A stretch of DNA of 64,000 nucleotides, taken from Pseudomonas sp. Q11 (lineage in GTDB: Bacteria; Pseudomonadota; Gammaproteobacteria; Pseudomonadales; Pseudomonadaceae). A program made the position numbers and the translations under genes. Below, in pieces: positions 19,849-29,327 of the stretch. The first letter of the stretch is position 1, and every line of letters begins with the position of its first letter. Location of the stretch: NCBI RefSeq assembly GCF_024494355.1, contig NZ_JAKNQY010000012.1, positions 78,701 through 142,700 on the forward strand. Direction: 5' to 3'. A model generated the notes under the pieces. That model was not told the origin of the DNA. It worked only from the letters and a program-made list of their open reading frames with translations, and did no database searches.

Positions 19849-20460
19849 TCAGTGAACGTCGGAATGAACCAAGGGCGGTAACCCCAGGCTGTTGAGTGCA
19901 ATTTCGATAGCTTCAGTTACGCATGCCGGGTCCGGGTTAACCCGCGCCAGCACTCGAACGCCAAGCAGTACACTGAGCAGATGATGCGCGCCCTGGCAGG
20001 CGTCGATGCCCGCAGCGCCTTCTGGCTGTTTACTGAAGGCATGCAAACGGTCTCGGAAAAAACTGCGAATTGTCTCGAGTTCAGTTGCTATGGCCTGACG
20101 CAAATCGGGATCTTCTGCCGTCGCTTCAAGGGCAGAGTTCACCAACAAACATCCACGATGAAGTGGATCGGTCAGCGTGCGATTCAACACCTCAGCAAAA
20201 AAATCTGTAATGGCCATTCCTGCGTTCGGCAAAACCTCAAGGCGGCGGATGCGATCACGAACGCTGCACTCCAAATAGTGCTCAAGGGACCGGCGATAGA
20301 GACTGCGTTTGTCGCCAAATGCGTTGTAAAGGCTTGGCTGGTTTAGGCCGGTGCACTTGACGAGATCTCTGGTCGAGGTTCCTTCATATCCCCGCGCCCA
20401 GAATGCTTCGACTGCAGCGGCAAGAACCTTTGATTCATCAAATGCGCGAGGGCGAGCCAT
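19849..20460 (-). CDS. TetR family transcriptional repressor
   Basis: A 203-residue regulator. The N-terminal helix-turn-helix ('FDESKVLAAAVEAFWARGYE', 'LVKCTGLNQPSLYNAFGDKR') is typical of the AcuR/YxaF/NemR-type TetR group. The C-terminal ligand domain contains Cys in 'HRGCLLVNSALE', a position used by some electrophile-sensing relatives. It is the promoter-proximal gene of the cluster with two GSTs, a reductase and a dehalogenase, so it probably autoregulates the operon and responds to a reactive carbonyl or halogenated compound. Cysteine sensing is inference. Confidence 0.9.
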   Translation of the reverse strand: MARPRAFDESKVLAAAVEAFWARGYEGTSTRDLVKCTGLNQPSLYNAFGDKRSLYRRSLEHYLECSVRDRIRRLEVLPNAGMAITDFFAEVLNRTLTDPLHRGCLLVNSALEATAEDPDLRQAIATELETIRSFFRDRLHAFSKQPEGAAGIDACQGAHHLLSVLLGVRVLARVNPDPACVTEAIEIALNSLGLPPLVHSDVH

Positions 20461-21166
20461 GGACGAGGTGTCTCTGGGGGTTTGTCGTCGACCCTATCAT
20501 ATGTTTTGTATCGGTCGCCACAATATTGAAATAACAAGAGCCCCACCTCAGCCAAGCCCCCATAGCCAGCCCATCTGGATCTATTTGGGTGTTCTCTGCG
20601 ACTGAAGCGGATGGGGCTTCCCGGCCCTCCACCGTCTTCACAAAGACAGGCGAGACGACGATCCGGGTGCGATTGAGCGCCTTACTGCACTGATCCTGCA
20701 ACCTTTCACCATCAGGTTCGGAAGGATACGAGCAGGCTTTGTGCACGGGCAGGCAACCGCACCGAAGGCAGCCTCCGCACTAAGCCGCCTACGGCTTTCA
20801 CAGCATCGCTTCTTCGTCCGTCACTCTTATAAATACGCATAATTTTGAAAGCCAACTACCAGGGTCGGTGCTAGGGTCTTCGTGCAAGCATCTTCGCTGG
20901 ACTTCACCAGCAATTGTTATTTACCAGGACAGTCTCAGCCTCACAAATAAAAACATGTATTTACTTGCATTGCCTTCGCGGGTAGCGAGAAAAAAAACAA
21001 AGAGGAAATCCCTACGCACCGCTTGAGATTTTTCAATCTAATTGCAAAGACAATGCGTGAACAATCAAAAAAAACGATCAGCAATTTATTGCGCTGGCTC
21101 ACTGCCCGTCCAGTGGAAAACTTATAACCCTCATCGAAAAACCCAGACATTCAACAGGAGTTAGCC
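20461..21166. other. Gene-free 0.7-kb gap at the start of the AT-rich block
   Basis: It contains the tetR promoter side, a GC-richer stretch (about 20580-20800) with no convincing ORF that may be a decayed gene or insertion-sequence remnant, and then the shift to AT-rich sequence. The shared promoter element at 20837-20877 lies here, leaving an untranslated leader of about 280 nt before ompW. A small hairpin (GCTGG/CCAGC, about 20895-20911) is not followed by a clear T-tract. Confidence 0.5.
20837..20877 (+). promoter_or_regulatory. Shared promoter element, site A (ompW)
   Basis: GCAT (20837-20840), AATT, TTGAAA (20845-20850), 21 nt, -10 box TAGGGT (20872-20877). It matches the layout GCAY-N4-YTGAAA-N21-TANNNT shared by ten sites in the block. 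Confidence 0.7.
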
Positions 21167-21844
21167 ATGAATAAATATACGCTCATAGCTCCATTGTTAA
21201 CCCTCGTGATCGCCTCTAATTGTGCGCACGCATATGAAGCTGGCGACATCATCGTCCGCGCCGGTGCAATCACAGTAGATCCGAACGAAGACAGCTCGGG
21301 CGTGAAGAGCTCGCTCGGCGACTTGGGCGGCAGCGCGACAGTTGAAAGCGACACCCGGCTAGGCCTCAACTTTGCGTACATGATTACCGATCATTTTGGC
21401 ATCGAGTTGCTGGCCGCCACATTCAGCCACGATGTGGGAGTACATGGCCTGCAAGACGGTTTGGCTGGACTCAATGGCGACCTCGGCGAAGTCAAACATT
21501 TGCCACCGACTCTGAGCTTGATCTACTACCCGCTAGACAAGAACTACGCATTCCAGCCATACGCAGGTATTGGTATCAACTACACCGCCTTCTATGACGC
21601 CGACACCTCAAGCAGCGCTGAAGCCAAAGGCTACAGCAACCTTGATCTGAATGATTCGTGGGGCATGGCTGCACAAATCGGTGCCGACTACATGATCAAT
21701 GACCATTGGATGGTCAACGGTCAGCTGCGTTATATCGACATTGACACCAATGCTCACGCTGATTTAGCGGGTGTTGGAGCCTTGAAGCTCAATGTGGATA
21801 TCGACCCCTGGGTATACATGGTCGGTCTGGGCTATAAGTTCTAA
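21167..21844 (+). CDS. ompW: OmpW family outer-membrane protein
   Basis: A 225-residue protein with a signal peptide (to about 'CAHAYEAGD') and an eight-stranded beta-barrel of the OmpW family: 'AGDIIVRAGAITVDPNEDSS' at the start, 'RLGLNFAYMITDHFGIELLA', 'YAFQPYAGIGINYTAFYD', and the C-terminal signature ending '...YMVGLGYKF' with terminal Phe. OmpW barrels form narrow channels for small hydrophobic molecules. It is preceded by shared promoter element A. Another alkane-pore-type role is possible; substrate unknown. Confidence 0.92.
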   Translation: MNKYTLIAPLLTLVIASNCAHAYEAGDIIVRAGAITVDPNEDSSGVKSSLGDLGGSATVESDTRLGLNFAYMITDHFGIELLAATFSHDVGVHGLQDGLAGLNGDLGEVKHLPPTLSLIYYPLDKNYAFQPYAGIGINYTAFYDADTSSSAEAKGYSNLDLNDSWGMAAQIGADYMINDHWMVNGQLRYIDIDTNAHADLAGVGALKLNVDIDPWVYMVGLGYKF

Positions 21845-21918
21845 ACTCTCTTTGGCCGCACATCGGCATAGAGATCGACCTTCACAGACTGTCCCGCCAC
21901 ACTCGCTCTCTACGTATA

Positions 21919-21960
21919 GCAATTTTTTGAAAGAACCCTCCAGACGAACAGCGCTAAGGT
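21919..21960 (+). promoter_or_regulatory. Shared promoter element, site K (membrane protein gene)
   Basis: GCAA (21919-21922), TTTT, TTGAAA (21927-21932), 22 nt, -10 box TAAGGT (21955-21960). It has one base more spacing than the other sites and A in the fourth GCAY position. Its downstream gene starts at 22051. Confidence 0.65.
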
Positions 21961-22050
21961 TAATTGTCACAATATGAAGATTTTGCGAAATAACGCTGTT
22001 TAAGTCGCGTATTTATTGTCTCGCCTGATGGCTAGGAACTGGGGTATCTA

Positions 22051-22725
22051 ATGAATTCCAATACTCGAATACTAAAAGCTTCGTGTACAGAGGCACTTCT
22101 TAAACTTACTTTAACCGGGGTAGCCTTGAGTGTGATCTGGTTGGACATCGCTGTATTCGAAACTAAAATACTAGAGATATCCTTCGTAGAAATCACTCAA
22201 GAAGTGATGCTATTTCTGTGTGCAGCACTGTTTTTTGCGGGCGTCAACGTATCAGGAAACAGTGGTTTTAACGTTCTGATTGGTGGTTTCTTTGCCTGTC
22301 TGCTAATGCGGGAACTGGACGGTATCCTGGACCCCATAAGTCATAGCGCCTGGTGCTGGCCTTTAACGGTCATCGGCGTGCTTTCGATAACCTTTGCATT
22401 CAATGAAAAAAACCGTCAGGAAACCTTGGTTGCATTTGCCTCGTTCGCTCGTACACGTACGTTCGGAACCATGACCACGGGGCTGAGCGTGCTTGTATTT
22501 TCACGTGTCTTTGGTATGGGCAATTTTTGGCATCTGGTTCTGGACGATGGCTACGTCCGCCTTGCAAAGACGACTGTGGAAGAAGGCATTGAACTGCTGA
22601 CGTATTCAATGTGGCTTGCTTCAAGCATTGAGTATTTTGCCAATACTCAAACGATCAGAACAGACACAATCACCCAAAAGCATAAGCTCAACGTTCATGA
22701 TGAACATGCGAACAACTACTCATAA
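22051..22725 (+). CDS. Multi-pass membrane protein of unknown function
   Basis: A 224-residue protein with about six hydrophobic segments (starting near residues 15, 45, 70, 95, 135 and 185) and a hydrophilic C-terminal tail rich in His, Asn and Thr. I do not recognise the family. A paired 'LMRELDGILDPISH' and 'DDGYVRLAKTTVEEGIELL' suggest acidic loops near the membrane. It is preceded by its own copy of the shared promoter element (site K), so it belongs to the same putative regulon as ompW and the beta-propeller gene. Confidence 0.8.
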   Translation: MNSNTRILKASCTEALLKLTLTGVALSVIWLDIAVFETKILEISFVEITQEVMLFLCAALFFAGVNVSGNSGFNVLIGGFFACLLMRELDGILDPISHSAWCWPLTVIGVLSITFAFNEKNRQETLVAFASFARTRTFGTMTTGLSVLVFSRVFGMGNFWHLVLDDGYVRLAKTTVEEGIELLTYSMWLASSIEYFANTQTIRTDTITQKHKLNVHDEHANNYS

Positions 22726-22808
22726 CCTGATCCCTCGATCGCTTCCCCAAACGCGGTCATAGCACGTTCATAACGCGACTTCTCCGTCCATCGCCCTTTA
22801 CAAAACCC

Positions 22809-22849
22809 GCATCTTTTTGAAAGCAAAGCGCCCACGCCAATGCTAGCGT
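22809..22849 (+). promoter_or_regulatory. Shared promoter element, site B (beta-propeller gene)
   Basis: GCAT (22809-22812), CTTT, TTGAAA (22817-22822), 21 nt, -10 box TAGCGT (22844-22849). The downstream start is at 22944. Confidence 0.72.
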
Positions 22850-22943
22850 GTCAGTTGTAAGCATTCTGGCTGGACTAACGTGGCGATCCGTCATTTAAGC
22901 ACGGTCTATTTCTATCAATTAAATTATATCCGAGGACGCTTCC

Positions 22944-24317
22944 ATGAGTGTAATACCTAAAATCACGCTATCTGCCGTGGTGATCTGTTTGAGCTGCGCT
23001 GCCTTCGCAGAGGGCGAGAAAAAATTCCTCTACACATTAACCAATAACATTGCCGAAAACCAAAACGCGGTCGCTCAATATCGACGTTTGAAGGATGGTT
23101 CCCTTCAGTTCATGAGATTCTACAAAACCAACGGCACAGGCATTAATAATGATACCCATGGAAAACTCGGCCCACAGGACAACGATTCGCAAATCATCAT
23201 CACCGGTGATAAAAAAAGACTTTATGCGGTAAACACTAATAGCAATAACATCTCTGGATTCAGTCTCGGAAAAGAAGGAACTCTTACAGAAATTCCCGGC
23301 TCACCGTTTCCAGCTAAAGGTATCGCGCCGGTCAGTATTAATATTTCAGGTAATATCTTGATCGCCGCCAATCGGAACGAAGATTACCATCAAAAGGCGA
23401 GCCTGTCTGATCCCGAAGGTGCCAGTTACACTTCGTTTGAAATCCAGCCTAACGGAGCCCTGGTGTACGCAGATACGTTAAAAGTACCTGGCTTTCAAAA
23501 ACCCGCACAAATCCATGCCTCTCACACGGTGAAGAATCTATTTTTCGCCGATGAGTTCCAGGTAGACGCTGACTTTGACGGGGATGGCAACCGGTCATTT
23601 TTAGCTGGCCCGAAAACCAGTGTTCAAGGGCAACTCAAAACAATCAAGGTCGATGATAAGGGGAAGATGACTCTAATCAACGAAACGACACTGCCTGAGA
23701 CAATTGAAAACTATCTTTACATCGGCTCTCCTGGCGTACCATCAATGCCCTTGGGGATTTGGAGTCATCCTTCACAGAATATATTGTACGCTGGGTTCGT
23801 GACGAGAAATCAGCTGGGGGTATTCTCGTACGACGAATCGGGCACTCTGAAATTTGTCAATGCGGTAAACAATAGCGGTCAAGATATCTGTTGGATATTG
23901 GTTAACAAACAAGCGACCCGACTTTATACGGTGAACAATTTGCCGCGCCAGGGCACCCGGCAGACAGCGAGCACAATATCCGTTTATGACATTTCAGGCG
24001 ACAACGCTTTGTCACCTATGGAAATACAAGTCGTCGATGTTCCAATGCCTGGCGAGTCTTTTATCAACAATCGAAACCTTATGCAGCCAGGAAGCACTTC
24101 ATTTGAGGTAGCGCTTTCACCTGATGAGGACTTCCTTTATGTCATCAATCAAAGAATCAATCAGACCGAGGAGAACACCATTGACACGGGCAACATAATA
24201 CACAGTTTTTCCGTTAAAAAAGACGGACTCCTCAAGACCGCATCCTCAGTCGACCTCTTAAAGGACGGATTCCCGGCAAATTCAAGAGCTCAAGGAGTCG
24301 TCGCTGTTGATTTCTAA
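22944..24317 (+). CDS. Secreted lactonase-like beta-propeller protein
   Basis: A 457-residue periplasmic protein with a signal peptide (cleavage near 'SCAAFAEGEK'). The rest is a repeating beta-strand pattern with blades such as 'KKFLYTLTNNIAENQNAVAQ', 'KKRLYAVNTNSNNISGFSL', 'ATRLYTVNNLPRQGTR' and 'DEDFLYVINQRINQ', typical of seven-bladed propellers of the lactonase/6-phosphogluconolactonase-like family. Family membership does not establish enzymatic activity; many secreted members are binding or structural proteins. The gene follows promoter site B and is codirectional with the ompW and membrane-protein genes. Confidence 0.85.
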   Translation: MSVIPKITLSAVVICLSCAAFAEGEKKFLYTLTNNIAENQNAVAQYRRLKDGSLQFMRFYKTNGTGINNDTHGKLGPQDNDSQIIITGDKKRLYAVNTNSNNISGFSLGKEGTLTEIPGSPFPAKGIAPVSINISGNILIAANRNEDYHQKASLSDPEGASYTSFEIQPNGALVYADTLKVPGFQKPAQIHASHTVKNLFFADEFQVDADFDGDGNRSFLAGPKTSVQGQLKTIKVDDKGKMTLINETTLPETIENYLYIGSPGVPSMPLGIWSHPSQNILYAGFVTRNQLGVFSYDESGTLKFVNAVNNSGQDICWILVNKQATRLYTVNNLPRQGTRQTASTISVYDISGDNALSPMEIQVVDVPMPGESFINNRNLMQPGSTSFEVALSPDEDFLYVINQRINQTEENTIDTGNIIHSFSVKKDGLLKTASSVDLLKDGFPANSRAQGVVAVDF

Positions 24318-24659
24318 AACCTAAGAAATCCTGGATAAGCGCCGATATAAACTTACAATAAATGACGGCGCAGACAAATTATAAAACCACACATGAGCGC
24401 GCAAAAACCTTGCATAAGAAAATCAGGATTATATTAATCATCTGGCACTTGGAAGGGCACACTCGCCGGCTTAGCCCGCCCCCATTAGCAGCAATCCTAT
24501 AACTTGCATCTTGGAAGCGTATTTTTACCTAAAACCTAGCGACCACCTATTCGCTTTAACGCTCGGCCAAGCCACACCCAATAGGGGCTATCCAGAAAAC
24601 GAATTTTACCAATGTTGTAGCAAACCTACCTACACCCACAGCCGTCACCGGAGTAAATC
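24318..24659. other. Intergenic region upstream of the 94-residue secreted protein
   Basis: AT-rich, with no ORF. It has two GCAC/GCAT boxes followed closely by TTGGAA (near 24450 and 24507) that resemble parts of the shared promoter element but do not have its spacing. No terminator recognised. Confidence 0.4.
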
Positions 24660-24944
24660 ATGAAATATAAATCCATGTTGGTAGCATCGATTGCCGTTTC
24701 TATTTTTTCAATTCAATCCCAAGCTGCTGAGACTTTGTGCGACATAAACCTACAAAAACTTGATGAAGTACTGCTCACAGCCACCCAACGTTTCGGCGCA
24801 GACACTACGAGCTATCTCACGCAAACTAGGAAAGAAGCAGTGGAGGCGCAGGAGGCCGGCGACATTGATAAATGCATTGGGTTCACTCAACAAGCGTTAA
24901 GCAGGTTCGAAAACGCCAGCATGGGCGGGGGGGGAAACAAGTAA
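24660..24944 (+). CDS. Small periplasmic protein of unknown function
   Basis: A 94-residue protein with a signal peptide (to about 'IQSQAAE'). The mature part is helical with two cysteines ('ETLCDINLQ' and 'IDKCIGFTQ'), compatible with one disulfide, and ends in a Gly-rich tail 'ASMGGGGNK'. The start ATG is preceded by a weak GGAG about 7 nt upstream. No family recognised. It is convergent with the ccm operon. Confidence 0.75.
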   Translation: MKYKSMLVASIAVSIFSIQSQAAETLCDINLQKLDEVLLTATQRFGADTTSYLTQTRKEAVEAQEAGDIDKCIGFTQQALSRFENASMGGGGNK

Positions 24945-24956
24945 CTCAATGGGATA

Positions 24957-25032
24957 GGTGCGGGATCAAGATAAAGCAATGGTCAGAGGTCAGATTTGAA
25001 AAATGACCTAATGACGTTCTTGATCCCACGCC
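24957..25032. repeat. Long imperfect inverted repeat between convergent transcription units
   Basis: Outer arms GGGATCAAGA (24962-24971) and TCTTGATCCC (25018-25027) enclose an inner GGTCA (24988-24992) / TGACC (25004-25008) stem. The element folds into a long hairpin of about 70 nt just after the small secreted protein gene and about 110 nt before the ccmI stop. No T-tract follows. Confidence 0.6.
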
Positions 25033-25143
25033 AGACATTAAAAAAACAACTGATGTTGGCGTTAGGTAGAACCAAATATCTGAATACTGTTCATTCTAAC
25101 TCATTGACTATAGAGTCCCCTGTCAATACGCATTCTCTGGCGA

Positions 25144-26355
25144 TCAGATATCCGGTCGGTCGATCGTGATTTTAAGGCTTGGGTTCCTTGAGTTTATCGT
25201 CGTTGAGTTGCGTCCCAACCACTCCCCGGACGCTGACTTCCCCGCCTTGGAAACCCTGGCAGTCACCTGAATCGCAGAGACTTGCGATAAGGTGTTGCTG
25301 GCGGTCATTGCATCAGCGTCTGAAAATTCCACCTCAGTGGGCAGGTTTGAGACCTTCAGTCGTTTGGCAGCAAGAGGTACTTTGGAGCCCGAAAGCGCCT
25401 GTACGAACACGAACACGCTGTCATCCGAAGCGACCTTTTCGACAATTTCCGGGGAAATTTCCACCCGCACCTGGAGCAATGTTGGCGGCAGCCCATCAAC
25501 CCGGTCGCTCGTCAAATCGCTGTTCTTCATATCCTTTGACAGACCCTCTCTTGCCCTTCCAATAGCCCGTTCTAAGGCGGCGCGAGATGGATGATCGGAA
25601 CGCATCCGTGCTAATGCTTGATTCCAATACCCTAACGCGTCCTGGTAACGCTGTTGTTCAAAGGCAGCCGTACCTGAGAGGCTCAAACTCACGATTTCCC
25701 CCGGATTTCCCTCTAAAGCCTCATCTGTCAGCGCCTTGATTGTCGGTGACCACTTTTTGTTGTTAGAAAAATAAAGCGCATTGGCCCACTCGCCTAACAA
25801 CTCTGGTCGGCGGCCGGCGAGCGACACTGTTCGCTCGAACATTTCAGCTGCATCGCCTGGCCTCCCCTGAGCCATGTAGTTTTGGGCCAGGTAATAAGCG
25901 CTTTCAGCCGACTCAGGCTGGGCAATAACCGCGCGTTTCAACCGCTCGTTCATTTGCGCCAGTGAACCGGGAGGCTGGGCAAACTCACGAGCCAGCTCTA
26001 CTTTGTCGCTGGCACCCAAGTGCAGGTACAACGCGAGTCCCAGCGCCGGTATCAAAAAAGCCACTAATAGCGGCAGCGGCTTGCCCATAGTAGAAAAACG
26101 CTCAAGGTCCGTCCCTTCGGTGTCCGCCAGTAATTCGCGCGCTGCCTCCGAGCGGGCGCTATTTTTCAGTGCGGAAGGCATCACGCCAGCCTCCTGCTGA
26201 AGTTGCAATTCCGCCAGGCGCTCCTGATAGAGCGCCACGTTGAAAGCGGTCCGATCTTCTTCACTTTGGTATCGACGTACAAACACCACCGGGATCAGCA
26301 CGAAACTGAGCGCTACCAGTAACAGCAGGCCGACCACGAGCCAGAAATCAATCAT
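25144..26355 (-). CDS. ccmI: CcmI, cytochrome c maturation (apocytochrome chaperone)
   Basis: A 403-residue inner-membrane protein. Two membrane segments occur in the N-terminal part ('[20 protein letters not shown]', and near residue 100), then TPR repeats ('[20 protein letters not shown]', '[19 protein letters not shown]') and a C-terminal periplasmic domain. CcmI presents apocytochrome c to the CcmFH heme ligation complex. The frame runs upstream to 26448, but the ATG at 26355 overlaps the ccmH stop by 8 nt and gives a proper N-terminus. It is the last gene of the accessory ccm operon. Confidence 0.9.
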   Translation of the reverse strand: MIDFWLVVGLLLLVALSFVLIPVVFVRRYQSEEDRTAFNVALYQERLAELQLQQEAGVMPSALKNSARSEAARELLADTEGTDLERFSTMGKPLPLLVAFLIPALGLALYLHLGASDKVELAREFAQPPGSLAQMNERLKRAVIAQPESAESAYYLAQNYMAQGRPGDAAEMFERTVSLAGRRPELLGEWANALYFSNNKKWSPTIKALTDEALEGNPGEIVSLSLSGTAAFEQQRYQDALGYWNQALARMRSDHPSRAALERAIGRAREGLSKDMKNSDLTSDRVDGLPPTLLQVRVEISPEIVEKVASDDSVFVFVQALSGSKVPLAAKRLKVSNLPTEVEFSDADAMTASNTLSQVSAIQVTARVSKAGKSASGEWLGRNSTTINSRNPSLKITIDRPDI

Positions 26356-26821
26356 GAGTATTTTTATCCAATAGGAGGAACAGTCGCCGCCGCTCTCGTT
26401 CAGAGAACACCTCAACATCATCACCATGTGATTCACGATGCCGCTCAACGACCAGATAGATCACCACCGCCCCAATCAGCAACAAACCGCCAGGCCCGAA
26501 CCAGAGCAACCAGGTGTGACCGTTCAGCTCAGGTTTGTAGCGTACGAATTCGCCATAGCGATCAACCATAAAATTGATGATTTGTTGGTTGCTCTGACCT
26601 TCGTCGAGCATGCGAAAGATCTCTTTGCGCAGGTCAGCGGCGATGGGGGCATTGGAGTCGGCGATATCCTGGTTCTGACATTTCGGACAGCGCAGTTCAC
26701 GGGTCAACTCGGTGTATCGAGAGCGCTCGGCCTCATCTTTGAACGTGTAAGCATCAATGGCCGCTTGGACGGTACTCGCCCAGCACAGCGCCAGGAGAAC
26801 ACCCCATAGAAACCGAATCAT
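26348..26821 (-). CDS. ccmH: CcmH, thiol oxidoreductase of cytochrome c maturation
   Basis: A 157-residue protein with a signal peptide, the CcmH motif 'LRCPKCQNQ' (C45, C48) that reduces the apocytochrome CXXCH disulfide, a three-helix domain, and one membrane helix near residues 105-125. The short length matches the CcmH/CycL form that works with a separate CcmI, as in pseudomonads. ATGA-type overlap with ccmG. Confidence 0.93.
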   Translation of the reverse strand: MIRFLWGVLLALCWASTVQAAIDAYTFKDEAERSRYTELTRELRCPKCQNQDIADSNAPIAADLRKEIFRMLDEGQSNQQIINFMVDRYGEFVRYKPELNGHTWLLWFGPGGLLLIGAVVIYLVVERHRESHGDDVEVFSERERRRLFLLLDKNTHD

Positions 26822-27354
26822 CGCGCGCCTTCCTCCACCAACCGTTGATACCGAACGGCGAGCTTTTCATTCCATACCGTCTCATCCACAATGCCGACGT
26901 GTCTGTAGCGAATGATGCCCTTATCGTCGATCAGGAAGGTTTCGGGTGCGCCGTACACGCCCAGGTTCATTCCCAGGCTGCCGGTTTCATCGCGAATGTT
27001 CAGTTGATAAGGGTCGTGAAGATTCTTGAGCCAGTTCAGAGCAGCGGCATTATCGTCCTTGTAGTTGACGCCATAGATCACCACCCCCCGCCCGGCCAGT
27101 TTGTTCAACACCGGGTGTTCAGCCCGACAAGCTACGCACCAAGTACCCCAAACGTTCACCAGCGCCGGTTTTCCCAGCAAATCAGCGCGGGTCAGAGATC
27201 TGTTGCCTAGCACCGACTGCAGGGAGAAATCGGGGAACGGCTTGTCGATCAATGCTGAGGGCAATGCCGAAGGGTCGAGATACAGGCCTTTGCCAAGAAA
27301 CGTTGCCATGCCCAGAAAAAGCAGTAACGGCAGTAGTAACAGCCAACGCCTCAT
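26818..27354 (-). CDS. ccmG: CcmG/DsbE thioredoxin-like protein
   Basis: A 178-residue membrane-anchored periplasmic thioredoxin. The N-terminal helix is followed by the active site 'GTWCVACRAEHPVL' (C73, C76) and the CcmG-type 'YGAPETFLIDDKGIIRYRHVG' region. It passes reductant from a CcdA/DsbD-type protein to CcmH or the apocytochrome. It overlaps ccmF by 4 nt. The CcdA-TlpA fusion at 34.3 kb could supply the electrons. Confidence 0.93.
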   Translation of the reverse strand: MRRWLLLLPLLLFLGMATFLGKGLYLDPSALPSALIDKPFPDFSLQSVLGNRSLTRADLLGKPALVNVWGTWCVACRAEHPVLNKLAGRGVVIYGVNYKDDNAAALNWLKNLHDPYQLNIRDETGSLGMNLGVYGAPETFLIDDKGIIRYRHVGIVDETVWNEKLAVRYQRLVEEGAR

Positions 27355-29324
27355 ACGGAGGCTTCCGAGAGACCCAACGTTTTACTGACTCTGCTCCTGA
27401 CCTTAATCCGATAACGCTTATCCAGCGTCGCCAGTAATCCCCCCACGGCAGTGATCAAGCCACCGAACCAGATCCACCGCACGAACGGTTTTACGTGAAC
27501 TCGTACCGCCCAGGCACCATTGTCCAATGGCTCACCCAAGGCGACGTAGAGATCGCGGGTGAAGCCGGCATCAATACCAGCCTCAGTCATCGTCGAACGT
27601 TGGACGGTGTACAACCGCTTTTCCGGGTGCAACAGGGAGACCTCCCTTCCATCTTCCAGCACACGAACAGTGCCTACGTCAGATGTGAAGTTGGGGCCCT
27701 GAACGTGCCTGGCACCGTCGAAGATAAATATGTAGCCGCCCAGCTCAACAGATTCACCGGGCGCCAAACGAAGGTCACGTTCGACGCTGTTATGACTCGA
27801 CAGCATGACCCCCAGCGCAGCCACCACAATCCCTATATGGGCCAGTTGCATTCCCCAATAACTTCGGGTCAGCGCACGCATTCCTTTGAACACACCCTGG
27901 TGTCGGGTTTTATCCAGCAGATCACGTATAGCCGCTAACAGCACCCAGGCCGCTAGCAGGAACGTGGCGAGCACAGCCCAGTGAAAATCCGTCATGACAA
28001 ACCCCACGATGATCGCCAGCACTGCGCTACTGACCAATACCGGGGCGAGCATATTTAATAGCCATTTGGCGGGCGTATCTTTCCAGCGTGCCAATACACC
28101 TGCCGCCATCAAGACCATGAGCAGCCCCATCAACGGTACAAACAGCGCATTGAAGTATGGCGGGCCTACCGACATCTTCGCACCGCTCATGGCGTCAAGC
28201 GCCAACGGATATAAAGTGCCGAGCAGAATCATCGAAGCCGCTACAACCAACAGGAGATTATTGCCTAGCAGCAACGTTTCTCGTGACCACAGGCCAAACG
28301 CAACACGGCTTTTGACCACCGGAGCGCGAAAGGCGAATAAGGCCAGCGAACCGCCCACGACCAGTAGCAAGAAAATCAAAATGAAGACACCCCGGGTCGG
28401 GTCGGAAGCGAATGCATGAACAGAGGTCAGCACGCCAGAACGAACCAGGAAGGTGCCTAAAAGACTTAAGGAAAAGGCAGCGATGGCAAGCAGCACCGTC
28501 CAGCTTTTGAATACACCGCGCTTTTCAGTGGCCGCGAGTGAGTGTATGAGAGCTGTTCCGACAAGCCACGGCATGAAAGAAGCATTTTCCACCGGGTCCC
28601 AAAACCACCAGCCACCCCAACCGAGTTCGTAGTAGGCCCACCACGACCCAAGCGTTATCCCGATACCAAGGAAAGCCCACGCGATGATCGTCCACGGCCT
28701 TGACCAACGTGCCCAGGCTGCATCGAGACGACCGCCGAGCAGCGCGGCAATGGCGAAAGCAAAAGCTACTGAGAAGCCAACATAGCCCATATACAGCATG
28801 GGCGGATGAACGATCAGGCCAATGTCCTGGAGCAGCGGATTGAGGTCGCGACCATCCTGTGGACTCAGCGGCAGGATGCGGCTAAAAGGATTCGACGTGA
28901 GGACCAGAAACAACAGAAACCCGACACTGATCATGCCCATGACAGCAAGCACACGGGCCAGCATGACTTGCGGTAACTGGCGGGAGAACACAGAGACCGC
29001 AAACGTCCATGCTCCCAGGATCAATGTCCAGAGCAACAGCGACCCCTCATGGGCGCCCCACACTGCACTGAATTTGTAATACCAGGGCAAGGCGCTGTTG
29101 GAGTTCTCGTCGACATAGGCCACCGAAAAATCATCGACCATGAATGAAAAGGCTAAACAGCCAAAAGCAAATAGCAGGAAGGTGAATTGGCCCCATGCCG
29201 CGGGTTGTGCTAATCCCATCCATTGTCGATCACAACGCCAGGCACCTAGCAGCGGCACCACCGCTTGTGCGCTGGCAAAACACAGGGCGAGAATCATCGC
29301 AAGATGGCCAAGTTCGGGAACCAT
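27351..29324 (-). CDS. ccmF: CcmF, heme ligase subunit
   Basis: A 657-residue membrane protein with about 15 helices. The WWD heme-handling motif 'GWGGWWFWDPVENASFMPWL' and the surrounding conserved His residues are present. CcmF receives heme from holo-CcmE and, with CcmH/I, ligates it to the CXXCH of apocytochromes. Length and motif are normal. It starts 3 nt after ccmE. Confidence 0.95.
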   Translation of the reverse strand: MVPELGHLAMILALCFASAQAVVPLLGAWRCDRQWMGLAQPAAWGQFTFLLFAFGCLAFSFMVDDFSVAYVDENSNSALPWYYKFSAVWGAHEGSLLLWTLILGAWTFAVSVFSRQLPQVMLARVLAVMGMISVGFLLFLVLTSNPFSRILPLSPQDGRDLNPLLQDIGLIVHPPMLYMGYVGFSVAFAFAIAALLGGRLDAAWARWSRPWTIIAWAFLGIGITLGSWWAYYELGWGGWWFWDPVENASFMPWLVGTALIHSLAATEKRGVFKSWTVLLAIAAFSLSLLGTFLVRSGVLTSVHAFASDPTRGVFILIFLLLVVGGSLALFAFRAPVVKSRVAFGLWSRETLLLGNNLLLVVAASMILLGTLYPLALDAMSGAKMSVGPPYFNALFVPLMGLLMVLMAAGVLARWKDTPAKWLLNMLAPVLVSSAVLAIIVGFVMTDFHWAVLATFLLAAWVLLAAIRDLLDKTRHQGVFKGMRALTRSYWGMQLAHIGIVVAALGVMLSSHNSVERDLRLAPGESVELGGYIFIFDGARHVQGPNFTSDVGTVRVLEDGREVSLLHPEKRLYTVQRSTMTEAGIDAGFTRDLYVALGEPLDNGAWAVRVHVKPFVRWIWFGGLITAVGGLLATLDKRYRIKVRSRVSKTLGLSEASV

Positions 29325-29327
29325 GAA

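Noticed and set aside
20580..20800. Possible insertion-sequence or TnpB remnant before the AT-rich block
   Set aside because: Composition suggests decayed coding DNA, but no transposase motif, terminal repeat or catalytic residues could be recognised.
20845..20877. Reading TTGAAA as a normal sigma-70 -35 box
   Set aside because: The distance to TANNNT is 21 nt at nearly all sites, too long for a standard -35/-10 pair; an activator-dependent layout fits better.
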